A stretch of DNA of 64,000 bases from Oegoconia quadripuncta (GCA_949316235.1 OX438747.1:3534501-3598500), one strand, 5' to 3'. Shown: positions 9,350 to 20,756, numbered from the stretch's first letter. Numbers and translations: made by a program. Notes: generated by a model not told the origin, from the sequence alone.

Positions 9350-9993
9350 TACAATCTTTGTTTTACAAAAACGAGCCGTTCGCGCAATTTATCAATTGAA
9401 ACCTGCAGTGTCACTTAGAGATAAGTTTAAAGTGTATAACATTCTAACCTTTTCGTCACAGTACATTTTTGAAAATCTAATGTATGTCAAAAAAAATATA
9501 GCATCATTTAGGAAAAATAGTGATAAACATGATGTCAATACAAGAAATAAAGATAAACTTGCAGGTCACATAAGTCGCCTCCGCAAAGTCAGTAATTCAT
9601 TCAAAGGGTTATGTATACGCTTTTTCAATAAGGTCCCAGTTGATATACAAAATCTTCCACTTGATAAATTTAAAGATACTATAAAACAGAAACTTATTAA
9701 CAAAGCATATTATAAAATATCAGACTATTTAGATGATAATCATCCCTGGACATAATGAGATTGTTCGCATGCCAGGCTATTTCACGATTAATAATGAAAT
9801 ATAAAAACCTTTATGTAAAATCAAAACCTGATTTTAAAAGAGCAACCCTTCGAGTTTCTTGCTTGTTCTTCTCAGGGGAAAATTGCATTTTGAACAAGCA
9901 GTAGCTTAAAAAATGTAAAATTGACTATTTTAAGTGTACTCTGTGTACCTACAAAATAAAGCATTTTTGACTTTGACTTTGACTTTGATGTTT
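9350..9993 (+). pseudogene. LINE-F, 5'-truncated, best copy F1
   Basis: An open frame through 9396-9755 begins in context LQKRAVRAIYQLKPAVSLRD and ends DYLDDNHPWT. This pattern (RAVRAIY, then NKVPVDIQNLP, then INKAYYKISDYL) is the C-terminus of a non-LTR retrotransposon reverse transcriptase. The 3' UTR follows and ends in AATAAAGCATTT and a GACTTT repeat (to ~9993). No catalytic core remains, so it is dead on arrival. Tail copies: 6690, 17402, 20460, 33135, 44731, 48470. Confidence 0.8.
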
Positions 9994-10194
9994 CAGACAC
10001 TTTCTACAGTGAAGCGAGGCATTCCTATTGGCATCCTGAAACCATTATTTTACTAGACGCGTAGGGCTTTATTTTTGTCCCAACGACTTAGTGTGACTAA
10101 TGAGAATAAACGGCCTTTTTATTGCATATATAAATATAAACTATAAATCGAAAAAATATAGAAACCCCCCGAGAAAACAAATGATTGTATCATG

Positions 10195-10430
10195 TAGGTA
10201 GAGACCAAAAGCTAAGAACCTATCTCCGGGTTTAATTTTATATATATATAAAAAAACAAAATTTCGAAAGCTCTCGAATGATGTGATATCGTTGAAATAA
10301 ACTAAAAAACAGTATTAAAAACTAAATAGCTTTGACACGGATTAACCGATTTTCATCAAAATGGCTAAGAATCTGTGTCCTCGCCTAGTCTTTCATGTTA
10401 AAACAACCGCATTCGAGTCGGACTACGCAT
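10195..10430 (+). repeat. Repeat family Y
   Basis: AAGAACCTATCTCCGGGTTT, a TTAACCGATTTTCATCAAA segment and CATTACTGAGG recur at 23590-24010, 53600-53690, 53940-54200 and in part at 11765-11830 and 55190. Class unknown. Confidence 0.5.
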
Positions 10431-10789
10431 TACTGAGGCCCGTACCTATTAATAAACCAATCTCAATACAAGTCTTGCGGTTGTATCACCGGTGCTAATT
10501 TATAAACCAATCTTGAGGTCTACTCAGCTGAGATCACTTCTCAAGTATTCGCCTCAGCGGCGAATGAATGATAGTCTTGATTTTCGTTTATTAATACGCG
10601 CACCTCTCAAGTCAGTACTACTTGAGTATGCACGTGCTTTTCAGGTCTCAAGTTAGGTTTATTAATCAACACGTTTAGGTACTTGAGACCGATCACAAGA
10701 CTATTGTCAATCACGTTTGTCGATTGTCGATCAAGACAAAGACTGGAGACACAAACACATTTTTGTAGTGGTAGAGCCACGCTGTAAGC
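10431..10789. other. Unassigned, possible old MITE
   Basis: CTATTAATAAACCAATCTCAA near 10445 resembles GTATTAATAAATCGATCTTG near 25700, suggesting a shared element end, but the partner ends could not be fixed. No gene. Confidence 0.3.
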
Positions 10790-11177
10790 TATTAGCTTGC
10801 AGCATGAATGGGCCGGCTCGACCGGGGAAGTACCACCCTCTCGCAGAAGACCGACGTCTGAGTAGTGGCATTTTGCCACTGCGCTTCGTCCGGTGAGCGA
10901 GGGCGCCGGAGGCCCACCTTCCAGTCTCTCTCCAGAATGATAGCGGCATTTAAAGAGTTAGTACCCCAGGAGGGTACCAGCACTGCTGGAAAATCCCTCA
11001 TCGCTCAGGCTGCCCTACTTATTCTGGGGTTGACACCTTTGAAAGGCCGGCAACGCATCGGTGACCCTTTTGGTGTTGCGGGTGCCCATGGGCGGCGGTG
11101 ATTGCTTTCCATCATCATCAGGTGACCCGCATGCTCGTTTGCCGCCCACTCATATAAAAAAAAAAAAAAAAAAAAAA
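10790..11177 (+). mobile_element. LINE-E 3' portion, copy E1
   Basis: It contains AGGCCGGCAACGCATC, GGGTGCCCATGGGCGGCG, TTGCTTTCCATC, AGGTGACCCGCATGCTCGTT and a poly(A) run ending near 11177. Upstream GATGGGCCGGCTCGACCGG-type sequence extends it farther 5' than the other copies. ATCATCATCAGG is a small local expansion. All five E copies in the window lie on the plus strand. Confidence 0.75.
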
Positions 11178-12794
11178 CATACGGACAATGCTCGCAAACT
11201 GTAATATTTTGTAAAAATAGAAATCTTGAAAAATAAAGTTCCAGATTGTTTAAGTTCCTATGAATGGACCGTAGTTATATCTAGGGTTACATTTGCTGAT
11301 AGTTTAAGAGATTCTAAATGTGCCCACTTGTAAATCCTTATCATAACAATACGTCATGAAACATTTTAAGTCACAATTGGAGTCACGCTTGTCCACACAC
11401 GACCCACCGGCGGCCATGACATCCTTTAAGTCCGCATGTTCAATAAAGTTTAAAGGTGCAAGACATAAGAGGAACGATTCGCGATTTTATCCATTATCTT
11501 ACATAATAAAAATTTTAGTAACGCTAAGAGAAATCTATATCAAACCTGTATTTAAAATGTAGTACCTATATGAAACATTTAGGTAACGAAAGAGTGCATG
11601 CTTCATGTGACAATTTATTCTTTCACTCAAACGGGACATGTTTTACATTACCTGTAACAGTTGTCGAACTGTACTTGCGAATGCATCTATAAAAAAAGCA
11701 TTTTAATTTTCGGACTACTGACAATTCCTGTTGGTATTGGTTTGTCTAATGGTAACGAAATTCTGATCCAAATTGGACTAAGCATTACTGAGATACATTC
11801 GGACAAAGCCTGGACACATAGATAAAAAGTTTATTGCATAAACTGGCACATACAAGAAACCAATAAACATACAACACAATATTAACAAACAAGAAAGAAA
11901 CATACATGAAAACTATAACAATTAAGTAAATGACTTATTAATTAAATGTGGGCATGTGTGCAAGAGTCATGCAACGAGGTCATAGCTCAGTGCATTAATG
12001 CTCATAGGACGAGCATGCATTGATTTTCAGCTATCACTCGAGGCGCGACACACAAACACAACACCGTAAAACACACCACACGTCATTTGTCGTCGGGGGT
12101 TTAATACTAATACAATCTGCTATCGTCTATGCTTTAAGTATAAGATATACCTATAGTAACTACCTTGTTATACCTACCGGCATATTGCGTAATGTAGTTT
12201 ACTATTGTTTAACGTATTTGTACGCGTACTAGTTAACTTTTGTATTTTAATAATAAATGGAAAGTGGTATTTGAATAATGAGATAACTTGCGTAATATTG
12301 GAAGCCTTCTGAATAACCATAAGTTAGGTAAGCATCTTTATGTCGTAGGCATATGGTAAAACTCGGTATTCAATTAGGCGGCTCGTTATATATCAGACAT
12401 TTCTGCTTTTCAGAAAACTTGCTTAGCAGGTTGGGAAGATTGTTAGGTATACAATACAAATACACTATTGCACAAAAAGAAAAGAAAATACAGTTACAGA
12501 AAGTATACGTGGGGCTCCCCTGTGGTTAGCGCAGTTTTTTATAATGCATGAAATGTACGCCATACATAACGATGCGCCTAGGCATCCAATTGACGGATAA
12601 TTTAACCATCTCCCTAGGTTCCAACATTATATACTTATTATGATTCGTAGTGTGAAATAATTTGTGGAATTTACGAAAATGTGATAAAATGTAATCGAGT
12701 AAGTTTTAAATATGATCGAATTAAACGAATAAGTATCGAAGGTCGTTTTTTATTGATAATTTTACGCAACACATTTGCATGTATATTAACATAT
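11178..12794. other. Intergenic, no gene seen
   Basis: AT-rich, with a family Y scrap near 11765-11830 (AAGCATTACTGAGATAC). The open frames at 11356 and 12020 have no recognisable features. Confidence 0.4.
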
Positions 12795-12843
12795 ATGCAA
12801 TAACACACACGGAGGACTTCTTTGTCCGTGTGTCTTATTGCAT
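12795..12843. repeat. Short hairpin, 19-bp stem
   Basis: ATGCAATAACACACACGGA (12795-12813) pairs with TCCGTGTGTCTTATTGCAT (12825-12843) with one mismatch around an 11-base loop. A second GGACAAAA/TTTTTGTCC pair lies at about 12873-12907. Function unknown. Confidence 0.7.
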
Positions 12844-12907
12844 ACCTATAATGCCATACATTCCATCATCGCGGACAAAATGGTCCGATGTGAAATCTTT
12901 TTGTCCG

Positions 12908-13565
12908 GCCTACAAATGTCCGTCGTCTGCTAAGACATCTAAATAACTTTTTGAAGAACTAGAGATAGGACTTGTATATTTCGGTGGCACTATTTATGCA
13001 CAGTTTATTGGGATACAAAAGCAGTCTGTGTATGAGAAATGAGGATTCCCGGAACACGTGACGCCAGAATGCTTACTTAAAATATAACTTTTCTTTGGGC
13101 ACTATTTTAACACAGTTTTTTAATATTATTAATAGTTGAATTCCACTTTGTGTGTGCTAGCATCACGTACACACTAGCTGCGCTGCGTGACACATCACCG
13201 GAAATGCTCACGACATTGCGTGTAGGTAACAGACAGATATAGACATACAACTTGTTATTAATCTTATTACTTACTAAATTACACGCTACATGTCAGTTGA
13301 GCGACCGAAGGTACTTACTTGCTTTGCCGGTATCGGCAGAGAATTAAAAACGGCCAAACGCGTGTCGGACCACATACAGTAGGTTTTCATATTGAGAACA
13401 TCTAAAATTTTGAAATACGAAGCTGCTATTGCAGTTGCGAATGGAGTTTCTTTGTGAGTACTTTTTTTACAGACACTATGGCTATTGTATGTAGATGAAA
13501 TAGCTAATAAGTATAACGACATTATTGGAAACTTGGCTCCTCAGAGCGGGCTCCCCTATAGTTAG
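12908..13565. other. Intergenic, no gene seen
   Basis: No supported gene. TATTTCGGTGGCACTATTTA (~12977) and the following bases recur near 58728 (TATTTCGGTGGCATTATTTA), indicating an unclassified dispersed repeat. Confidence 0.4.
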
Positions 13566-13815
13566 CGAGTTTTTTTTTTTTATGATTGGATTCGCGTTTG
13601 CCCACAAACTCACCTGATGGAAAGTGACGGTGTGGTCGAAGGTGAAGCACGCGATCCCAGTAAATGCCTATTCACTCTGCTCTTGAAGATCCCGAGGTTG
13701 TGGGATTCAGGAAAGACTGACGTCGGAGGGAGTTCCATGCCTTGGCTATTCGGATGATGAATGAAGAATCGAACTTCTTAGTGCGAATGTTCGGTATATT
13801 AACTATATACGGGTG
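13566..13815 (-). pseudogene. LINE-D 3' end, copy D2
   Basis: Minus-strand copy of the same RT C-terminal tail as at 7407, with GATGGAAAGTGACGGTGTGG and the following GAAGATCCCGAGG block. The left edge is T-rich. TTAGGTTAGGTTAGG follows at ~13871-13887. Confidence 0.7.
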
Positions 13816-14099
13816 GAATCCCTCCCCACGCCTAGTGGTCCGAAGATGGAAGGGTGACGGTGGAATAAGATTAGGTTAGGTTAGGATAAGAGTAGGTAAA
13901 AAACTGAGAGACAGGCGACTTTGCAACGTTTCAATAATGTAGGAATTATCCGCCATATAAGTACATAACGTTCCGCCTAGGCATTTCATGAAATGGCTAA
14001 TTCAACGATCTGCCTGCGACATGTCTAAAGTTTAGTCGACTGTTCCTCGTGAAGTAGCGCCTTAAATTAAGGTTGTGTCAATTAAATTTAGGCATCCTT

Positions 14100-14290
14100 C
14101 GAAACACAAGTTTATCCCAATGTGAAAGTTTGTGTGTGTATATCTGTTTGTTACCTCTTCACGCCTAAACGTCTGGACGGATTTGGTTGAACTTTGGTTG
14201 CTACACAGATTAATACCTGGATTAACATATAGGCAATTTTTTTTGCTGAACCGATTTTGATGAAATCTTCCACGTGAACGAAGTCGCGGG
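14100..14290 (+). repeat. CTAG-family repeat, variant
   Basis: GAACCGATTTTGATGAAATC and CGAAGTCGCGGGCGGAAAAC match the end of the CTAG family, here ending AAACTAAT. The upstream half is diverged. Confidence 0.5.
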
Positions 14291-14532
14291 CGGAAAACTA
14301 ATACATATAAATATACAAATGTGTTAAAAACCACATATCTTCGAGACGGCATGACCGATTTATATGAAACAAGACATAGAACCATCTTGTATTAATTAGC
14401 TATAGAAAATAAAAGACCGTTTTTAAATCAGTTCTACAATGTCAGACAGACAAGTTTCAATCAGCCCTATTTTTGCGTGGGGGTTAATAATTTAAGATAA
14501 CTATTTTGGCTCTCGTCTATTTAAGGATTTTT

Positions 14533-14764
14533 ATATTGACCTGACGTCAATCACATCTGATGTTAAGTGAGGATGAGGCCGAAAGGGGAACCGTGCTAAT
14601 CCGGAAACCCCATCTTATTTGGGGGACTGGCTACCTTATCTCTGAGAACCATAACACAGGAATGTTAAGTATTACCATTGCTGTTTGGCGGTAGACCTGG
14701 ATAAGATGGTGGTAGCTAGCTACCAGATCTAAAATGCCCTACCAGCAACCAAACCGAGTACTAA
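14533..14764 (-). mobile_element. SINE-A, copy A2
   Basis: Minus-strand tail and body (GATGTTAAGTGAGGATGAGG ... GATGGTGGTAGCTAGCTACC ... AACCGAGTA). The tRNA head is missing. It forms a loose inverted pair with A3 at 14915. Confidence 0.7.
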
Positions 14765-14914
14765 ATAAAATAAAATGACAACTTTAAAGCTTAATGTTTT
14801 GAAAGATCTGCTGATCAACGACCTACTGAATGCGGTATTACGAATAAAAAAAATTACTCGCCCTTAACCTGTAGAGTAGATATAATAAATCCACCCAATT
14901 TTTTTAAGATTTTG

Positions 14915-15066
14915 TTGCTGCCGTCAAGCAGCAATGTTGATAACATTGTTGCGTTAAGATAGCCAGTCCCCCAAATGTGTTGATGTTTCCGGGTCAGTAC
15001 GCTTCCACCTTCGACCTCATCTTCACTTAACATCAGGTGTGATTGAGGTCAAATACGAAAAAAAAA
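14915..15066 (+). mobile_element. SINE-A 3' half, copy A3
   Basis: GCCGTCAAGCAGCAATGTTG through the CATCTTCACTTAACATCAGG tail and an A-run. Head absent. Confidence 0.7.
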
Positions 15067-15371
15067 TACAAATTTTAGATGTCTAAAATGAATAGGTATG
15101 TAGATTAGATAGGTATTATTGCAAGATTTAAGATAGATTCCCAAAATGGTATTCAGCTTGTTTGATCTAAATGAGTTCACACAGAAAATAAAATGATAAA
15201 ATTATTGACAGTTCTTTATTCGGACTATTCACAAAGCTCAAGGACCACAGATTAGAGTGAAAGAGATAGAAGTAACATTAGCAATGCATTAACTTTTATT
15301 GAGTTTTACGGTCAAACAAATTGGATATAAGTAGTAGGTATCTAACTGATTTGTAGAAGTAAACCCACCAT

Positions 15372-15925
15372 TTTTCTTATGCACAACGGGTTGATACTTG
15401 ACCTCAATCACACCTGATGTTAACTGAAGATGAGGTCGAAGGTGGAAGCGTACTGACCCGGAAACCCCAACACATAAATAAATAAATATCTTTGTACATA
15501 CACACAGCGCCATCTAGTTCCACACTAAGCAACTAGGTATGTATTATAGATACCAGATGGTTGATAAACTACACAAATACTTTTTTTTGTAAATGAAAAA
15601 CATCCATAACTCGGGAACACATGTCTGTATTCATTATACAAACATATGCCTCTAGCGGGATTCGAACCCGCGACCTTTTGGTATAGCAGCAGAATTTCTA
15701 ACCACTACACTTATCTCTGATAACCGGAACCCAACAATGCTATTAACATTGCTGCTTGGCGGCAGATTTGGATAAGATGGTGGTAGCTAGCCAGGCGGAC
15801 ATTAAAAAGCCCTTACCACCAACCAAACCGAGTACTTAAACATGTACCCCGCTGGGGATCGAACCCGCGATCTCCGAATCGTAAACCCAATGTTGTTTAC
15901 ATTGAGCCACGGAGGCGGTTACTCA
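15372..15925 (-). mobile_element. SINE-A copy A4 split by SINE-B
   Basis: The 3' tail (15372-15473) and the 5' part with tRNA head (15716-15925, ending TGAGCCACGGAGGCGG) are separated by a SINE-B. The join lost ~17 bases of SINE-A (TTGGGGGACTGGCTATC), and no target duplication is seen. The head has B box rc GGGGATCGAACCC. Confidence 0.8.
15474..15715 (-). mobile_element. SINE-B copy B1 inside SINE-A
   Basis: Minus strand: AAATATCTTTGTACATACAC and AGCGCCATCTAGTTCCACAC at the 3' side, GGGATTCGAACCCGCGACC (B box) and AACCACTACAC at the 5' side. The first ~12 bases of the SINE-B head are missing where it abuts SINE-A. Confidence 0.8.
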
Positions 15926-16203
15926 CCGTTAAGAGGGCTTTGAGGTTAAAGAACTAGGGAACGGCTTGAAAGGACTGCTCTATTTAAGTCTAGTGTTTTC
16001 CACCATAATTTAAGGCGTGCTGTCTGTAACGAGATCTAGTCGGACTCGTTTCACTTCCGCGAACATCTTTCTGCCGACGACATTACAAACGGCCCTCCGA
16101 TGCTGCTGGCATTTCTATTTTTAACCCTCGCACAAAAAAGGGGTGTTACATAGCACATATTGTTATTGTGATAATCACTAATGGATAACAAAGTTTTGTA
16201 TCT

Positions 16204-16375
16204 GGACGACCTGTTTGGTGTAGTGGTTAGAAGCTTTGACTGCTATACCAAAAGGTCGAGGGTTCGAATCCCGCTGCGGGCATGTATGTTTGTATGATGA
16301 ATAAAGACATGTTCCCGAGTTATGAATGTTTGTATGATATTTGTAATAAATATGTATTTATTTACAAGAATAAAT
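16204..16375 (+). mobile_element. SINE-B, copy B2
   Basis: GACGACCTGTTTGGTGTAGT (A box) and GAGGGTTCGAATCCCGCTGC (B box), then the GATGAATAAAGACATGTTCC body. It is 3'-truncated in the TTTATTTACAAG region. Confidence 0.75.
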
Positions 16376-16383
16376 GTATTTGA

Positions 16384-16560
16384 GCCTGCGTGGAATGACT
16401 TTACCGGGATTAAAAATATCCTATGTCTTAATTTGCGGTACATACGCATATTCTACCTATATATACCGCAAATTTCATCCAAACACGTCCATCCGTTTCG
16501 CTGTGATTGACCAACAAACGAACAAACAAACATCCATAATATTTATAATATTAGTTAGAC
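16384..16560 (-). repeat. CTAG-family repeat, minus copy
   Basis: CGTGGAATGACTTTACCGGG, AAATTTCATCCAAACACGTC and TTCGCTGTGATTGACCAAC match the family read in reverse. The CTAG terminus itself is lost. Confidence 0.55.
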
Positions 16561-16604
16561 TAGTTAGATTATTTATATCATCAGCAACTACCTACTAGAC
16601 GTTA

Positions 16605-16628
16605 GATAGATAGATAGATAGATAGATA
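16605..16628. repeat. GATA microsatellite
   Basis: About six tandem GATA units, probably the 3' tail of an old retroposon, since AT-rich non-coding DNA follows. Confidence 0.7.
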
Positions 16629-17401
16629 AACGTTTATTTGTTTCTCCAGCGACACACATACCTACATTAAATAATTATAAGTAGTTAATACAAAAGTAGT
16701 ACACATAATTTAGACTACAGTAAGAAAAAAAGAAAGAAAGAAAAACATTTATTCAGCTTACAATGGGCATGTACATGAAAATTTGTGAGAAATTTAAACT
16801 AAATCAACAATGCAAGCTGACATAGGTTCCAGCTCAGCATAATGCTGTGGCAAGAACCATATAGTACCGAGTATATTAATTCTGTACAGTAATAAAAGCC
16901 AGATAAAGGTAACTTAACCTTAGTATGTACAATCCAATCATCCTAAAAGTATCACATGGGCTAAAGTGCCGCGGCATCGACATCTATTAGAAACTATTCG
17001 CATTACAACAACCACGAAACCAACTACACTAGCTACGCACAGAGCAAAGTGTTTACACGTATAGGAGTATAGATACCATCCATAAACATCCGCTACTGAG
17101 ATGTGTAGCAAAATTTCGTCCACATTGTTAATAGACGTCGTAGTATAGTGGACAGTAGCATCAGTCATTAAAACAAAGTTGTGCAAGTTCAAACCTCAGT
17201 AGATGCTGCAGCAGAGCTGACGAAAATTGTATGAATACTTTCTAATAGATGGTGCTAGAGTGCTTCGGTCCATGCGGTCCATATAATACTTTTAGGGAGA
17301 TTCGACTGTACTAAGTGGGCACTTTTGCTAAGGAAGAAATTATAGTACAGTTCCAAATAAATGTCGCATGTTAAGAACCCTACGAATCCCTCCAGTCGCA
17401 T
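16629..17401. other. Intergenic, no gene seen
   Basis: An A/G-rich run (AAGAAAGAAAGAAAAAC) at ~16728 looks like a retroposon tail. Nothing else was recognised. Confidence 0.4.
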
Positions 17402-17700
17402 ATCAATCTTTAAAAGAGTTATTTAAAAAGAGCAACCCCTGAGTTTCTTGCTCGTTCTTCTCTGGGGAGACTGCCTAGTGAATGAGCGATAACTGTATGT
17501 CATGACGATTTCAAATGTTATTCTTATAATTTACGAAATAAGGCCGGCAACGCATCTGTGACCCTTTTGGTGTTGCGGGTGTCCATGGGCGGCGGTGATT
17601 GCTTTCCATCAGGTGACCCGCATGCTCGTTTGCCGCCCTCTCATATAAAAAAATAAAAATAAAAAATAAATCATTTTTGATTTGATTAATTTGATCACCG
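17402..17700 (+). mobile_element. LINE-F 3' tail, copy F5, interrupted
   Basis: AAAAAGAGCAACCCCTGAGT and TTCTTGCTCGTTCTTCTCTG match LINE-F. The tail resumes as AATAAATCATTTTTGATTTG after an inserted LINE-E (17542-17663). Confidence 0.7.
17542..17663 (+). mobile_element. LINE-E tail, copy E2, nested in LINE-F
   Basis: GGCCGGCAACGCATCTGTGA through CTCGTTTGCCGCCCTCTCAT and an A-rich end. AAATAA at 17536-17541 and 17664-17669 fits a target duplication, although the A-rich tail makes its limits uncertain. Confidence 0.7.
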
Positions 17701-18040
17701 TACGGCACGTGGGTCGATGTTTTGAAAAAGAAAACTACCTCTGTCAATAACTTCTACCTATTTCACTTAGTTGGTTGTTTGGTGGTAGGGCATTATAAAA
17801 TGTCCGCCTGGCTAGCTACCACCATCTTATCTAAATCTGCCGCCAAGCAGCAATGTTAATAGCATTGTCGTGTTCCGGTTGTGAGAGATAAGACAGCCAG
17901 TCCCCCAAATGTGTTGGGGTTTCCGGGTCAGTACGCTTCCACCTTCGACCTCATCTTCACTTAACATCAGGTGTGATTGAGGTCAAGTACGGACCCGTCG
18001 AGCATCCCTATTTTTTCCTTGCGGTAAAAAAAAACTATCC
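17700..18040. mobile_element. MITE P, copy P2, interrupted by SINE-A5
   Basis: GTCAATAACTTCTACCTATT then TCACTTAG at the left and CCCTATTTTTTCCTTGCGGT then AAAAA...CTATCCGGTAC at the right are the two halves of the P terminal repeat. A SINE-A (17770-18005) sits between them. Confidence 0.6.
17770..18005 (+). mobile_element. SINE-A, copy A5
   Basis: From TTTGGTGGTAGGGCATTATA through CTAGCTACCACCATCTTATC to the ATCAGGTGTGATTGAGGTCA tail. The tRNA head is missing. Confidence 0.75.
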
Positions 18041-18159
18041 GGTACAAATGAACCACTAAAACTTCAACCGATTTAACTAAGGAGGGATGTCTCTGATACA
18101 CAGCATGTTAGAAAAAAAAACCCTAATCCCTAAAATTGCGGTAAAAAACTTCTTACTTA

Positions 18160-18560
18160 CTTAGCGTAAGGAAAAAAATGGGCCATATTAGGTAAGTGAA
18201 TTAGAAGGTATTGGCATAGGTTTAAATTATTTTTCTGATCTGTAAGATGACAGATTTTGACATTTATATTTTTCCAATTTATTGATTTTTAATGCATGAT
18301 CTGTCTTCACATATTATAATATTTTGCACGCTTCTTAAAGCAGAGTATGTCTTGGAAAATAATTTATTAAGACCTTATTGTACCATATTCTTGCAAATAA
18401 AAAATTTTTATTTTATTAATTTATTTAGGTAGTTTCATTATTTTTTTAAAAAACGCCCGTTCTGACTGGTGTTTGATATGCGGCTAGTGATTCCTAGGGT
18501 TCTTATAATGCGAAATGTATTTGGAACTCATATTTATTGCATGTTTTCATTATTTAATTT
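18160..18560. mobile_element. MITE P, copy P3 (partial)
   Basis: GCGTAAGGAAAAAAATGGGC, TTAGGTAAGTGAATTAGAAG at the left and GTGATTCCTAGGGTTCTTAT ... AATTTAATGATGTAATTATA inside match P1. The right terminal repeat is missing. Confidence 0.55.
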
Positions 18561-19013
18561 AATGATGTAATTATATGTAAAAACGAACGCATGTTTAATT
18601 TTTTTCGATTTTCAAAGAAGTTTTTAAGTTTATGCAATTTTTTTTGGCGAGACGTGTCTTTTGACACTCCAATCAGCCACGTAGTCCCAAAATCCACGAC
18701 ACCGGCGATGTCGCACTTTCGCTGAAAATCGAGTCTATTACCGACGCGTCAAAAAAAAAAACATTTTATACCAACAACTGTAGCGTGCAATACATTTTCC
18801 CATGCAACTAAATTGATAATAGTATATCTGCATCTGCATTCTCCGATGGCATCTGCATTACTTTCTACAATTCGAGTCATTGTCTGTCTTTCAGTAGTCT
18901 TTTTATTAATTCTGCATGCTTGCCGGCTTGACGAGTTCTCTCCAACTTTCTATGATAATGTAACATTTCGCGTATTATTTAAATCATTGTACCTACGTAC
19001 AGTGGATACAGCC

Positions 19014-19358
19014 TTAACCGCCGCCGTGGCCCTATGTAAACAACATTGGGTTTACGACCTCCGTCGCGGGTTCGATCCCCAGCGGGGTACATGTTTAATT
19101 ACTCGGTTTGGTTTATGGAAGGGCATTTTAAATGTGCGCCTGGCTAGCTACCACCATCTTATCTAAATCTGCCGTCAAGCAGCAATGTTATTTGCTGTTA
19201 GCAATAGCATTGTTGTGTTCCGGTTGTCAGAGTTAAGATAGCCAGTCCCCCAAATGTGTTGATGTTTCCGGGTCAGTACGCTTCCACCTTCGACCTCATC
19301 TTCACTTAACATCAGGTGTGATTGAGGTCAAGTACCAACCCGTTGTGCATAAAAAAAA
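19014..19358 (+). mobile_element. SINE-A, full-length copy A6
   Basis: Head CCGCCGTGGCCCTATGTAAA and GTCGCGGGTTCGATCCCCAG (B box), body with TGGCTAGCTACCACCATC, then the shared 3' tail ending GTGCATAAAAAAAAT. It is one of the most complete copies, ~340 bases. Confidence 0.85.
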
Positions 19359-19369
19359 TACAGACTGTT

Positions 19370-19675
19370 TTACCGACTTTCAAAAAGGAGAACGTTCTGT
19401 GTTCGTCTGTATGTATTTTTTATGTATGCTCACCAATTTTTCGTCAAAGGATTGGTGATTATTTTTACCCGAGAGCCGCAAAAATATGTATATCTATGTA
19501 GATTTCTATGTTACCTCTTGCAGCCTAAACGGTTCGTCCTACTTTAAAGTGCAAGATGTCGCTCGATTCGTCTTGATCCCTAGAGGATACATTTTATCGT
19601 GAATAAATCCATCATGGCGCCCGCAAAATACAAAATATGCTGTCGGGTTTTTTGGTTTTTAACTTTTACTAGCTG
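19370..19675 (+). repeat. Repeat family Z
   Basis: CTTGCAGCCTAAACGGTTCG, a GTGCAAGATGTCGCTCG segment and AAAATATGCTGTCGGGTTTT match the copy in the Creld intron and at 36360. Confidence 0.55.
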
Positions 19676-19866
19676 TTGCCGCGTCTTCCTGTCCGTGAAA
19701 CATTTCATCAAAACCTCTACAGCAAAAAATTTTGCTTACCTATATGTTAATCCAGGTGCAAATCTTTCTACAAATTAAATTTCATCCAAATCTGTTCAGC
19801 CAAGGTGTGAATAGGTAACAAACATGCATACATACACACAAATTTTCGCATTTATAATATTAGTTT
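19676..19866 (-). repeat. CTAG-family variant, minus
   Basis: ACTAGCTGTTGCCGCGTCTT opens it. CATTTCATCAAAACCTCTAC, AATCTGTTCAGCCAAGGTGT and TTTATAATATTAGTTTGG follow in the reverse order of the plus copies. Confidence 0.5.
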
Positions 19867-20455
19867 GGATTGTTCATCACGGGAAGCGGCTGCCCCATTC
19901 ATCATGCAAAAGGTGTATACACAAACACAGGATTTACTTACCTACCAGCACTTGACGGCAAGTATTGCGGTGTCTGATACCACGTTAGCACGACTGTGTA
20001 CCGTTGACAGTGACATGACCGGCAGCGTACAGTTAGCTGGCTTTACTGTTTACTCACCACAACACGACCGGGTTGGCACAAGTCATATTGAACCACGAGG
20101 GAAGAATGAGTGGGTGGAATGTCTTCACCACCCGCCAATTGTCACGAAATAAGTGAAGATTTTCGACGTATATAGTAGAATATACAAAGTGGAATTCAGC
20201 TGTTCTGATGGAGAAATGACATACAAAAAAATACAAAAAATACAAAATAGTTTGTTTTTCGAATCATACAATTACCAATGGGTTGTGGGATCTTTCTTTT
20301 AAGCATCAAAATGCCTGTGCCAGAAAGATCCACTCTTCCTTAACTTATATAGAAAGTATGATCAAGATGCAAACAACAACAATAACTAAATAACAATAAC
20401 TATATCTAAATAACTATAACTAATAACGTAAACATAAATTGTAGAAGTTATTCAT
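19867..20455. other. Intergenic, no supported gene
   Basis: A 95-codon open frame at 19865-20152 lacks any recognisable domain, signal or splice context. Confidence 0.35.
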
Positions 20456-20459
20456 TTTC

Positions 20460-20720
20460 GTTCTGCAGAAGCGAGCGGTTCGTGCTATCTATAAGTTAGG
20501 CTCCCGAGTATCTCTGCGGAATAAATTTCAGGAAATCAATGTATTTTGGTATCGTAATATATTTACGTAAAGTTAATGTACTTAAGTTAATGTATGTAGA
20601 AAGAATCTGCAATTGTTTAGGAAAAATAGTGAAATAATGTAAATACAAGATATAAAAATAAACTTGCAGTTCATAGCAGCACAAAGTCACCAAGTCATTT
20701 AAGAAATAGTACGCTTTTCT
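20460..20720 (+). pseudogene. LINE-F remnant, copy F3
   Basis: CTGCAGAAGCGAGCGGTTCG then TGCTATCTATAAG encodes the LQKRAVRAIY motif of F1. TTTAGGAAAAATAGTGAAAT and ACTTGCAGTTCATAGC continue it with several small deletions. Confidence 0.65.
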
Positions 20721-20756
20721 AAAATATTATTTGATTTAATTGAGGTCAAGTTAAAA

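Noticed and set aside
16204..16275. Free-standing tRNA genes at the many A/B-box sequences (e.g. 16204, 46690, 49400)
   Set aside because: Each is joined to a repeated non-tRNA body and tail, and the clover-leaf 3' half is not preserved, so these are SINE heads.
18813..19166. 117-codon open frame with a hydrophobic start
   Set aside because: Its second half is the head and body of SINE-A6 (19014 on).
19865..20152. 95-codon open frame as a host gene
   Set aside because: No homology pattern, no splice or promoter context, and repeats on both sides.
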